NCBI RefSeq assembly: GCF_032854445.1
Contig: NC_088300.1
Span: forward strand, 63,092,984 to 63,156,983
DNA: 64,000 nt
Reading direction: 5' to 3'
Origin: Liolophura sinensis
Lineage: Eukaryota > Mollusca > Polyplacophora > Chitonida > Chitonidae
The position numbers were made by a program, and so were the translations under genes. The notes beneath the pieces were generated by a model. That model made no database searches and was not told where the DNA came from. It saw nothing but the letters and a program-made list of their open reading frames with translations. Positions 47,103-57,810 of this stretch are shown here, piece by piece (positions within the stretch are counted from its first letter, which is position 1; the number at the start of each line of letters is the position of its first letter).

Positions 47103-47478
47103 ACATTAGAGTTAAAAGCCATACTCGAAAATGTTTCACTTGGATGACGCCATACTCACGACTGTTTCATTGAAATTACGCCATAGTCAAGAGTGTTTCA
47201 CTTAAATAACACTACACTCAAGAATGTTTCGCTTAATTGACGGTATACTCTGGAATGTTTCACTTAAATGACGGGGTCAGGTTTGTGGGTGGAAGAAACC
47301 AGAGGGCCCTTAGTAAACCACTGCCAGTCAACACGTGCCAGAATAACCTCTTTACTTAAAGACGAAGCCGAGGCAGCGGGAGCTGGATTTAAACATGCGA
47401 CTTCATTGATCAAATACCTGACAGTCATAACGAACCAACGCTTTAACCATTTGAACCAGTGGAGGGCCTGCTTTGTAC
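47103..47478 (-). mobile_element. Second SINE type with multiplied 3' core, in B1
   Basis: On the minus strand the tRNA-like head covers about 47478-47375 with a TTTAAATCCAGCTCCC segment as a weakened B box. The body reads TGCCTCGGCTTCGTCTTTAA and GGTTTCTTCCACCCACAAAC. The 3' core is then repeated five times (47120-47274). The normal 3' tail is not seen here. Confidence 0.75.
47120..47274 (-). repeat. 31-bp array derived from a SINE 3' core, five units
   Basis: Units of exactly 31 bp at 47120, 47151, 47182, 47213 and 47244, each of the form CATACTCAAGAATGTTTCAC plus TTAAATGACGC. This is the same 31-nt stretch found once in every full main-family SINE of the window, for example 53655-53685. 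Confidence 0.92.
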
Positions 47479-47726
47479 ACAACCCAAATTTTGCCGTTTT
47501 TAATTTTTATATATGCCATATGTCTAGGTGTCGTTGCCAGCGCGAATATATCTTTTACACCTTTTTGCATTCTCCCTGCCACACCAGGAATATGGCAATG
47601 TCAGTATTCGATAGACCTTATAATTTGCGAAAAATTGTGAAAGGCCAAGTCCACAAAAATACGGTAATTGTATCAATGCTTATCTGCCAGTTGAAAAGCT
47701 TATGGAAACATCAGGACGAATACTAA

Positions 47727-48340
47727 CGCACTTAACCTATCGAAACGAGGCTGATGGTGCACGAGGGATCTGCTAGAATATGTCGGACTAGACGAATTGT
47801 TGATATAAGATTCGTGTCTTTGGCTATGATGGTGAGCTTATACTGATGAAGGCACGGAGTCGGAGATGAGTTGTTATACCCTGATGTCCAATCTCTCCGG
47901 CTACGTGACAAATTGATATTAAGGATTGGAGTTGTTCGAGAAAACCGGAGAATGTGCCTATCTTGAACTGGGGAAAAACGAGGACAGCGAGTAGACCTAG
48001 ACATGCTGATTGTTGGTCTACATTTCGCAATCGCCATATTCTGTCTGTCCAACACTACGCTACAACCAGACACTCATGATATCGTTTCATTACTTGATTG
48101 GATTATTCAAAGACGTTCACTGGATGACAAATCCGTTTTTGATGGAGATGCCCCGCATATTCACCGCGCCTTCACAGATTTGATCTCTACTCTGATCTAG
48201 TAGACAACTTTATTACATGTATTTAAGGACATAAGGTGGATTAGCTTAGGATACTGCCGCACTTCGCCGGAAATTTAACAATCCGCTTAAGTGGAAACAG
48301 TTCAAAAATGCGACCTCAATTGTTGTACGCGTCACGGGTT
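47727..48340. other. B1-specific segment without recognised content
   Basis: Overlapping ORFs on both strands (47732-48073 minus, 48003-48200 plus) have no recognised domain. B2 has no counterpart. Confidence 0.45.
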
Positions 48341-48470
48341 TGATTTATTTATTTGTTTATTTGATTTGTGTACTCAAGAATATTTCACTTATACGACGGC
48401 GGCCAGCATTATGGTGGGGCAGAGCCCGAGGGAAACCTACGACCATCCGCAGGTTGCTTACACACCTTCC
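48341..48470 (-). mobile_element. SINE 3' half in the B1-specific segment
   Basis: Tail TGATTTATTTATTTGTTTAT, core with TGTACTCAAGAATATTTCAC, CGACGGCGGCCAGCATTATG and CCTACGACCATCCGCAGG. The TTTTACGCC part of the core is deleted. Confidence 0.9.
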
Positions 48471-48591
48471 TGGTTTGAACTGAGATGTACTATATACAGA
48501 GCTTGACCAGCCAGGGGACAGTGTTATTATAAAGTTATTGTGTTGCTTATTGAATAAAAATTGTGTGTTAAGTGTATTCCACCAAATGTCT

Positions 48592-48674
48592 CATTTATTG
48601 TTTTTTGTTTGGTGCTTTACGCCATACTCAGGAATATTATACTTATAAGACGGCAGCCAGCATTATGGTGGGGC
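48592..48674 (-). mobile_element. SINE 3' fragment, diverged
   Basis: GGTGCTTTACGCCATACTCA, then AAGACGGCAGCCAGCATTAT and GGTGGGGC. Confidence 0.88.
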
Positions 48675-48879
48675 CGTCACTCAAATTTTCTAAAATTTGA
48701 CAATGAGTGCAGTTCACTTGTAGGTAAATACAGATCCCGGGCACTCCGCTTCTTAACTGTTTGAATCCGCGTAACATGGGATGAGGAGCTGTATATGCAT
48801 CGTGTTTAGTAAAATCATCGTGTTGGTTATGTTTAGTTGCAGTCATAGCGCAACTAATAGCCTAATACTTTCTTAGCTC

Positions 48880-48983
48880 TGTTGTGGTTTGAGTTGAACG
48901 TTGTTTTGGAAATTGATCTTAAGATTATTGATCCTGAACATCCATTTTGGTTGACGGCTGGTATTCGAATGTCTGATTCAACG
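48880..48983 (+). repeat. Repeat T, copy 1
   Basis: TTGAACGTTGTTTTGGAAAT, then TTATTGATCCTGAACATCC, TTTTGGTTGACGGCTGGTAT and GAATGTCTGATTC. The same block recurs at 52085-52183, partly at 52184-52264, and at 57722-57810. The frame is open here and reads ...LEIDLKIIDPEHPFWLTAG. Confidence 0.7.
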
Positions 48984-50650
48984 ACTAAGATCCTAGGCAT
49001 TTCGACAACGTTATTTCTTGTTTCCACTTGCAACGTATCAGGCGAATTGGTCGCAGTAAGTGTGTGTTAGATGCTATGTATTAGTCCAACCAGGAGTCGG
49101 TATTACAAACCTGATCTTGTTTCGTATAAAGACACCATTCACCACAGCTCTCTCCAACTTACACTAACATTTCTCTATAACGGTCAATCTCATAAACTAT
49201 GAAAAGACCATGTCTTACTTGACTTTTATTTGCTATGGTGAGGCATCACTGTATCAGGGTTGCCATTGGCGTTAAGCATGGCGCAAGTTGTAAAAATGGG
49301 TCCCTAATGTAGAGGTTCTGTCAGCTCCCTGGTACTTGTTTTTGTGTCATGACCACGCAGACTGTCTGGCGGTGCAGCTCTAAATAACCACGCTTGTCTT
49401 CCACTCGGAGCCAGATTGCACTTCCGGGCAGGTTTTAATTGTTTTCGCCAGTGTTGCAGACGTCAACCTAGCTCGTTAGACGCGTGGCATTTTCTTTCTG
49501 AATACCTGCCAATCTAATAAGACCTAACCATATCTGCTATCTGATATTGGGTGCCGGTCGTCTTTTTTCAGGCCAAGAGAGAGGATTGGGGGCCCCGAGG
49601 GGTGCAGTGGTAAGTGTGTGGTGGGTTGATTACACCTGATGAAGATACGTTCATACTTAGCCAAGCGAACACTACCCACTGACTTATGACTTATTTAGTT
49701 TGCCAGGCTAACACTGTTAATAAAGCCTTATACATCGCCTTCGCCGTAGAATGGATTGAGACTATATTGGATTTGGTCCCAATAAATGCGGAAATGTCTT
49801 GTTTTTAATCGTGGAACAAGTTACCCAGCGCAGAAAAAAACACACGCATGATCCAACGTTTAAATAAGTTACATGTCTCTGTTATAGTCTAAGGATGAAG
49901 TCAAAGTGTTAAAAATGAGAAATCATCTTTGTTATGTGTTTACGATCTCGTGTTTATTTTCCTCTTGCAAAAATTTTGTGTGATCAGAAATTCTACGAGT
50001 GGCCCAACGATTGCACAATTGACATACGATCGTAAGAGTTTTAGGTCTTTTATCTCCAACGAGGATTTCTAGGCATAGAACCGACATAAAAATGCTTTAA
50101 GCATTTGAGCCAGTGGAAGGCTTGCTTTGTACACACCCTAAATTTATACGATATAATTAAATAGCTTGATAGTCTCTTCTGTCGGCCTTCCCACTGTCCA
50201 TCTCCTCCTTGTGCACTTGTAACTTCGTGTCTACAGTCTTTCCCCTGCCTAACGAAGCCTATACTCTCCACTGCATACAGCCTACTGCTTAATGGTCGTG
50301 GTTATAGTTAACGCCTACACATGATGCTGTTATTGCTATTACAAACTGCCGCCAGGCTCTCTCTTTTCCTGGTTTAACCGCAAGGGATTGATTCTTAACT
50401 ATGCCTTTGCCAACACAAACATAATAACTTGTGCTTGACTCATATAAATAAATACATTGCTTTACGACCTCCATCTGTTTCAAAACTTCCCAGGTCTTCA
50501 GGTGCGCAACTTCCCGGCTATTTGACGTATAGACATTACATGTATAGCAGGCCCATGACGTTGATAATGCCTGTGCTTCTCTTTGCATGAGTCCGTCCTG
50601 TTTTCGTGCTTTTGTATACTTTTTTAGTTATTTGGTGGCTGTGTTATACA

Positions 50651-51539
50651 GAAGAACTTGATGCTCATATGCATATACCGTACAAAGACGTATCCATATG
50701 GGATTTCTCTACCCTCTATACAACAATTCCTCACAAAGATCTTATTGACAGAATATCGTCGTTAATTGTCTCGGTAAAACAGGTCACCGTTACATTAACG
50801 TCAGAAGCAACAACGGTTTCTTTAGTTCTACTATTTATAAAGGTTACCACTCATAGGATGTACATTATTTATTGAATAACTTGAATTTTTCATTAAAAAC
50901 ATTTATGTGAAATTCGGGGATACCATTTACGAAAAGTGCATAGGTATTCTAGTGGGTACCAATTGTGCGCCTCTTTTGGCAGACCTATACCTGTTTTCAT
51001 ATGAATACGACTATATGCAGAAATTACATAAAAGTAATATCTTTAAAGCTCGATCCTTTTCATTTACCAAGCGGTATAATGATGATCTACTGGCGATAAA
51101 TAACCCCCATAATGCTGAAGCGGTGTAGGAAATCTGTCCGCCTTCACTGAATTTAAAGGAGACAACTGATAGTTTTGATGGAAAATCTTATTTGGATCTA
51201 TATCTGTACAAAGACGAACAAGGTCTCCTTTCACGCCGCCTTTACGACAAAAGTGATAATTTCAATTTTGATATTGTAAATTATCCTTATTTTTATAGCA
51301 ATGTACCAAAGGGTCCTGCATATGGCGTATACACATCTCGCCTTGCAGCATTTGTCAGATCTTGCATAAAGTGTGATGACTTTAATCTGCGTCACAAGTT
51401 GTTAGTTCAAAAACTATTTTGTCAAGGATATTCCATCAAACGCCTTCATTCTAAGTTTCTCAAAGTTTACAATGAGTGTAACACTCTTGTTGGCAGTTAT
51501 GGACAGAGCGTTCAGAATCTCTGGCGATCTGCATTGTGA
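50651..51539 (+). pseudogene. Reverse transcriptase fragment, broken
   Basis: Remnant of a retroelement polymerase. Ordered motifs are IWDFSTLYTTIPHKDL (palm start, 50690-50740), then in a shifted frame GHRYINVRSNNGFF, then from 50910 FGDTIYEKCIGILVGTNCAP and LLADLYLFSYEYDYMQKLH. The active-site YNDD comes next (usual form YxDD, both Asp present), and after a TAG at 51126-51128, SYLDLYLYKDEQ, SRRLYDKSDNFNFDIVNYP, GPAYGVYTSRLAAFVRSC and a C-terminal helix region ending TGA at 51539. The motif set suggests a Penelope-like or related non-LTR polymerase; the family is not certain. No endonuclease or 5' ORF is visible. It lies in a 1.5-kb stretch absent from B2. Confidence 0.82.
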
Positions 51540-52084
51540 TCAACCACATAGACGGCGCTGTTGTCCTTTATGTATATATCTATCGCGTACATGGTATTTA
51601 ACAACATAGATGGCGTAACCGTCTATCTTGTAGACAGATTTTATACAGACCAGCATGTCATGTGTAACATCTAGATGATAGCCTCTTGTAGTATGAGATC
51701 TTTACATATAAACGGGAAAGACGTTACTTTTGAATCACAATCTGTTCGGTTAAGGTCTGTAACGATCGTTATTTTCGAATTGTATCTAAGACCGCTTAAC
51801 CTGGGGATAGGGGCCGTAAAGGGAGCCATGCTCATTACATCTGCATGATGCCTTTATGAACAGTTGCAATCAAAGCGTGACTGAGATACCTTGTTTAATT
51901 GTTATTTGACCTGGAACTTATTCATAGACTACGAATTTGAACTTTGATCTGGAATTCCTGCCTGAAATATCCGCTGTCTGCCCGGCATCATTGAAAACTG
52001 ATGACCGTTTCTCTCTTGTGTGTTACCGGCTTTATTTCCTATTTGAATAATTTCTTACATACCTTTTTCTTTGGGAGCCAGTGT

Positions 52085-52264
52085 TAAACGTTGTTTTGGA
52101 AATGGATCTTGCGATCATCGACTTGGAACGCCCATTACGGACTACGAATGGTATACGAATGTCGGACATGACGATTATATACGTTGGTTTGCGAATTGGC
52201 ATTGCGATTATTGACCTGGAACATTAATTTTGGTTGACACCTTGTATACGAAAGCCTGTTTCAT
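52085..52264 (+). repeat. Repeat T, copies 2 and 3 in tandem
   Basis: 52085-52183 (GTTGTTTTGGAAATGGATCT, GGTATACGAATGTCGG) is followed directly by 52184-52264 (GCGATTATTGACCTGGAACA, TTTTGGTTGACACC, GTATACGAAAG). Confidence 0.7.
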
Positions 52265-52958
52265 TAGGTAATACAAGATATGATCATTAACCAGCAAAAA
52301 TGACCCGGCGTGTGGTGCAAATGTTCATTACACACAGACCAAGGAAAAGAAGAAGGCTACTCCCGATAAAGAACAACCTTTTCTAACGGAGCTGCACGTC
52401 ACAGCAACAATAGCAGTTTTTCACATGTTTGGTTTACAGGTCTTATTTCAAAATACCACCTACGGTATAGTTAGTTCAATTTTCAGGACTGTATAAAACA
52501 AGCATTATAACAGAGTGAGTGCTTGAGGTTTAACGTCATTAAAATAGACAATGCAGATTAATAACTTTACCATGATATAAAAATGATAGGTGTTAATATT
52601 GATGACTGATAGGCCTAAAATAAATAGGCGTAAAATTGCTTTGTGTAAATTTCCCTGTGACTGATAAAGAACTATTGTCTTCAAAAAGTGCTTAAAAGAA
52701 TCACTGGATGTGCTTATTTTGATAGAAGATCTTGGATGTAACAGTTAGAAATAAAAGCGAACATTTGTCAATGTTTACAATTCGTCTAATATTAGATTTA
52801 CGCTGTGACAACAAAAAAAACCTCTCGAATGGCAAATGTGGATAAAAGATATAAAATATCACGGGTCATAAACAGATTACAAATTATGTATTTATTCAGG
52901 GCATTGTTATGTTAGTTGTTTAAGGAGAAAAGAATAGGATATGAACTTGTCAATAAAG

Positions 52959-53048
52959 ATTTATTTATACATTTGATTGGTGTTTTACGCGGTACTCAAG
53001 AATATTTCACTCGGGGGCCAGCATTATGGCGGGAAGAAAACGGGCAGA
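52959..53048 (-). mobile_element. SINE 3' fragment with a small core deletion
   Basis: GATTTATTTATACATTTGAT, TTTTACGCGGTACTCAAGAA, then GGGGGCCAGCATTATGGCGG. About 9 nt after TTTCACT are missing. Confidence 0.9.
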
Positions 53049-53293
53049 TTTCTGAACAAACCGCCGCACTTCTTTTCGCTACCACTACCTGATGTATAGC
53101 CGCAGCCGAGCTAATTTTGAACTTGGCTATACTTTTTATTCAAGCAATGGGCACTAACGGGAACCCATCAGACGACTAGGCCAGCCAGGGTGCTTTTCCC
53201 TCTATATACAACTATACGAAAGAACTGACACTGATAGTCCGGGTGTACATATTATATATGCACATGTAGTTATATACGTTGTAATTTCATGAA

Positions 53294-53316
53294 GGGGGTG
53301 GGGGTGGGGAGGGGGG
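53294..53316 (+). repeat. G-quadruplex-type tract
   Basis: G runs of 5, 5, 4 and 6 separated by single T, T and A. It abuts the 5' head of the next SINE. Confidence 0.85.
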
Positions 53317-53491
53317 TCTCCGTGACCTAGTGTTTAGTGTGCTATAGAAGAGTAATGTCCCATGAGCCTCTTACCACTGCGATGGCTAAGTGCAGGTTAT
53401 GTAGGCCTCATCTCCGATCGTACGTGGTATAAGTGGATTAGTCTTTATTAGGGCCTAAAATCCGTTAAATAGAAAGATAAATAAATAATAA
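53313..53491 (+). mobile_element. Old, diverged SINE with head and tail
   Basis: GGTCTCCGTGACCTAGTGTT head, AATGTCCCATGAGCCTCTTA, CTCCGATCGTACGTGG body and an AGATAAATAAATAATAAA tail. The middle is deleted and the core unrecognisable. Confidence 0.7.
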
Positions 53492-53629
53492 AGTGAGGTT
53501 GCAATTGTTGGGGTATCGATATTAATATATCGATGAATGTCCATCAATCGAAAATAAGTTGAGAGAAATTTCCAGGAATTTCCTGTTTCAACGCAATAGG
53601 AGAATTGGAACAAAAAGTTCATGTTACAT

Positions 53630-53832
53630 GATTTATTTATTTATTTCATTGGTGTTTTACGCCGTACTCAAGAATATTTCACTTATATGACGGCGGCCAG
53701 CATTATGGTGGGTGGAAACCGGGCACAGCCCGGGGGAAACCCACGACCATTCGCAGGTTGCTGACAGACCTTCCCACTTACGGCCGGAGAGGAAGCCAGC
53801 ATGAGCTGGACTTGAACTCACAGCGACCGCAT
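53630..53832 (-). mobile_element. SINE, most of body and tail
   Basis: A clean copy on the minus strand from the tail GATTTATTTATTTATTTCAT through the core, the body and GCTGGACTTGAACTCACAGC. It ends in CGACCGCAT where the A-box half of the head should begin, so it is 5' truncated. Confidence 0.95.
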
Positions 53833-54375
53833 ATGCTACATAAACCTCGTTATTATATTATTACACCTTGACTTAAATGAAATGAAACTTCCAAATTTTT
53901 TCTGACTGATAAGATTACACTTTTTCTTTTGTTTTCTTTAACAAAAACACTATAAGAACAACCGCGACAATATACATGTACTAGTGTTTACGAGGTATAC
54001 CTCCACTGCTGACTGCATGACTGATGTGAACAACTATAAAATGGCTCTGTGCTGTATTATATAGCAGACTAAAAGAAGATCAAAGTTAATATATTGTATA
54101 CTTTTTATGTACTCATATAGTATGTTTAGTTGTGATTGTAATGTAATGTAATATAATAATGTAATGTAATTTATTAGAGTAGTCATATTAAACTGTTATA
54201 CATCAATACGTTCAAATGAAGGTTTCACACTTACCAGTGTTGCACAACTGTTGCTGTTTATGACGTGCTAATTGTTTCTACAGTGAATGTGGAATCATGT
54301 AACGTTCTAATTTTGTCAATGCTTAAGATGACCCAAACGGAAGCACCCAAAGAGGCTTGTCAAGTTGCTGGCCAC

Positions 54376-54445
54376 GGTCGGTGGTTTACTCTTTACTGTC
54401 CGATGTTCTTGATCACGGCGTTAAATATCAATCAATCAATTCAGT
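54376..54445 (+). mobile_element. SINE-like fragment with tail in B2
   Basis: CGGTCGGTGGTTTACTC, TCTTGATCACGGCGTTAAAT and ATCAATCAATCAATT. The end resembles the ...TCTTGAGTACGGCG...AATCAA tail of the main SINE. Confidence 0.6.
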
Positions 54446-54711
54446 CTGGAGAAAGGTGATGCACGTAAATCCTTCCTGAGTGACGCTGTTGGCTTCTCTC
54501 GGCAGACGAGCAGATTCTCCATTCAAAATGGCCCATAACTGTAAAGTGTATACGTAGATGAATTCATGAACGTTATTCATTGTAACGCTTTGTATAGCTG
54601 ACTATTCCACAGACAAATTTTATAGCAGTATTAGTGCCTATACCGAAACATTGCTCACTGACTGACTAGAAGTTGTGATCCATATATTGTTATGTAGGCT
54701 TGATTACTGAA

Positions 54712-55740
54712 ACTGGTTTAAGCACAGGGTTAAGTATCAATCAGTTCAAATATTTATTTCAGATAACAGTTATTGCTACCTTTGACTCTAGAGTCGTCAC
54801 GAAGAATGGTGCTCATCTGATGTAGGTAAATCCTTTCTGAGTGACGCTGTTGGCAATAGAGTCGTTTCCTTTGTCTGCATGTATTGTTAGTCTGCTTCTC
54901 AGCACACCGGTAGATTTTCCATTCAAAATTCGTCAGCCTCATTCATTGTAACGCTTTGTATAGCTGACTATTCCACAGACAAAACAGTGAGGGAATCAAT
55001 AAGGAGAGATGTGTTTTATTTCTGAATTATACAATTACGATCAGGTAGAGACTGTTTGTGAAGGAATAGCAGTCCTCTCTTTTCCGTTGTTCGTAGTATG
55101 CCATATACGGACAATCTCTGTCCTGATTTAACTCTGCCGATTGGATTAACCCTCGCCGGCGTGGAGTGTCCGCGGCCTTTTGTCGCTGAAGGTTTGTATC
55201 CAGGTCGTCCACGTGGCTGGTGTCGGCCTGGCGGATTTACTAAGCGCATCTTGAGTCTCCCGATTTAACCCGTAATTTGCTGATGTCTATAAGGCCGCTA
55301 CAATGCTGTCTGGCAGATCTGCTGTTCTTCGGTAGATGATTGAATTACAAAGTGATGACGTGCCTTTGGTCTGAATACAGATAGGAAATTCTCTGAAATT
55401 CCGAGTCAGGGTTAAACTAATGGGGCAATGCGATGGCTTCTCAATCAGACAGTACTGTTCTGTCACGACCTGGGCAGATACATGGGTAAATTGAGGACAA
55501 ACTCAGACACGAGGTTCAAATACGTTCTAATGAGGCTATATGATGCAGAGTGTAATTGTGTCCCCATGCGCCTTGCTTCTCTGCCGATCACTTTTATACC
55601 TGTCACGATTTGCCAAAACATTGCCCCACAATCAGCTTTTTGGGAACCAATACCAGGGCTCATTGCTCTACCGTATTTGTCACGATTAACTCCATGTTGT
55701 AGTCAAGGGTTTGTGCGTTTTTTTCTCCCTGTAGGAAAAT
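54712..55740. repeat. B2 core block, near-identical to B1
   Basis: Partner of 46020-46990. Small differences include loss of about 12 bases near 54930 and a roughly 45-base extra segment near 55645-55690. Confidence 0.85.
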
Positions 55741-55814
55741 AAGACATGACAAATTATCGTTTGCTTCAGTAATTTCGGTATCATCTAAGCTACATGTATG
55801 GTGAATTACTTGTG

Positions 55815-56122
55815 TGTATTTGATTAGCGTTGAACGCCATACCATTACAATGTTTCACTTAAATGACGCCATACTCAAAAATGTTTCACTTAAATGACGC
55901 TACACTCAAAAATGTTTCACTTTAATGACGGCAGTCAGGTTTATTGGTGGCAGAATTAAACCAGAGTGCCGTTAGTATACCACTGCCGTTTTACACTTGC
56001 CAGAATATCCTCTTGACTTAAGGACGAAGCCGAGGCAGCGGGAGCTGGATTCGAACATGTGACCTCTTAATCAAGGACCTGACAGTCATTACCAACGCTT
56101 TAAACATTTGAACAAGTGGAGG
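55815..56122 (-). mobile_element. Second SINE type with multiplied 3' core, in B2
   Basis: On the minus strand: tRNA-like head (about 56122-56035) with B box TGTTCGAATCCAGCTC, body GCCTCGGCTTCGTCC and GGTTTAATTCTGCCACCAAT. A three-unit core array (55838-55931) and a proper SINE end, AACGCTAATCAAATACACAC at 55833-55814, follow. The intact end shows that the array sits inside the SINE and is not a neighbour. Confidence 0.8.
55838..55931 (-). repeat. 31-bp SINE-core array, three units
   Basis: Units at 55838 (32 bp), 55870 (31 bp) and 55901 (31 bp). The homologous array in B1 has five units. Confidence 0.9.
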
Positions 56123-57721
56123 ACCTACATTATATGCAACCAGATTTTTTTCGTTCGTAACTTCTGTATATGTCACGTCTCTAGGTCTTGTTGCCGGTGC
56201 CGATACATGTTTTATTCCCATTTTCGTTCTACATGTCTCACTAGGACTAAGAACAATGTCAATATATGTTATAAAAAAATTGTGAAAGAGCAGATTCACA
56301 AAAATACGGTAATTTACCGTGTTTGACTTGGCATAATTTTTCACGGTTCGCCCATCTCGCTACAACGAACCTAACTTTTAGATCTTTCTTTATACTTTTG
56401 TGGATTTGAATTGAAAACAAAAAATAAAATAAAACTAGTATTGAGAGCATACCAGAATATACACATACAACAAAAGTCGCAAAACAATTTTATCCGCTAT
56501 GGTGAGGTCTATCACTGTATCGGGGTTGCCAATGGCGTTAAGCATGGCGTAAGTTGTAAAATGGGCCCCTAAAGTAGAGATTCTATCACCTCTTTGTTAC
56601 TTGTTTTCGTGTCACGCAGACTGTCTGGCGGTGCAACCCTAAATAACCACGCTTGCACTCCCGGGCAGATTTTAATTGTTTTTGCCAGTGTTGCAGACAT
56701 CAAACTAGCTCGTTAGACCCGTGGCATCTTCTTTCTGAATACCTGCCAATCTAATAAGACCTTCCCTATTTTTGCAATCCAAGAGAAAGGGTTGGGGACC
56801 CCGAGGGGTGCAGGGGTAAGTGTGTGGTGGGTTGATTACACCTGATGAAGATACGTTCATACTTAGCCAAGCGAACACTACCCACTGACTTATGACTTAT
56901 TTAGTTTACCAGACTAACACTGTTAATAAAGCCTTATATATCGCCTTCGCCGTGGACTGGACTGAGAATATATTGGATTTGGTCCCAGTAAATGCGGAAT
57001 GAGTGTTGTCTTGTTTAATTGTGGAATCAGTTACCCGATGTAGAAAAAAAAAACAACACACGCTTGACACGGGAGTAGTGATCAACAAAATTCCAGAAAG
57101 GTTTGTTGGGATAATCTCGTTTTAAATTCAGTAGAATATCTAGCGGTGCTTCATTGTTGTTGTTGTTGTGGTCTGTTTTGAGTTTTTTGGTGGTTTTTGT
57201 TGTCCATCAAGGACTTCTAGACACACAGCAAGCATAAATGAAAACGAAATGTAAATATATATACAACATAATTCAGTAACTTGATATAGTTTCCTCCGTC
57301 GGCCCCTCCTTGCACACTTGTAACTTCATCTCTACAGCCTTTCTTCGTAACGTAGCATATTTTGTATACTGCATACAGCCGACAGTTTAGTGATCGTGAT
57401 GATAGTTGACAATTATACGTGATGGTATAGTATCACTATCAACTACACAATAGGTTTTCTATGAGAAACTGCCACCAGGCACTCTTTTCCCTTTCTTAAC
57501 CGCAAGGGATTCAATCTAGACGATGCCTTTACCAACAGAAACACAATAACATGTGCTTGGCTCATATAAAAAAATACATTGCCTTACTATCTTCATCTCT
57601 TTCAAAACTTCCCAGGTATATGTTGAGGTGCGCCATATCATGTTTAGAGATTACAGAGAGGGCGAGGACGTTGTTAATATGCCACTGGGCGACTGCTTCT
57701 CTACTTTCTTAGTTCTGTGGT

Positions 57722-57810
57722 TTAAGTTATACGTCGGTTTGGGAAATGGCCTTGTGATTATTGACCTGCAACGCCCTTACAGGTTGACGGCGTATAAATT
57801 CATTAGATAA
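57722..57810 (+). repeat. Repeat T, copy 4
   Basis: TTATACGTCGGTTTGGGAAA, TGATTATTGACCTGCAACGC, then AGGTTGACGGCGTAT. It is open in frame and ends at TAG/TAA immediately after. Confidence 0.68.

Larger units (their letters stand above)
45060..53230. repeat. Segmental tandem duplication, copy B1
   Basis: Collinear in blocks with 54000-58980. Pairs include 45720 and 54282 (GTGAAT...CATGTAACGTTCT), 46020-46990 and 54712-55740, 47275-47480 and 55924-56125, 49235-49800 and 56497-57000, 50395-50590 and 57490-57700, 52085-52950 and 57722-58405, 53070-53230 and 58785-58960. B1 has two segments with no counterpart in B2, about 47727-49190 and 50590-52070. B2 is therefore shorter. Confidence 0.9.
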
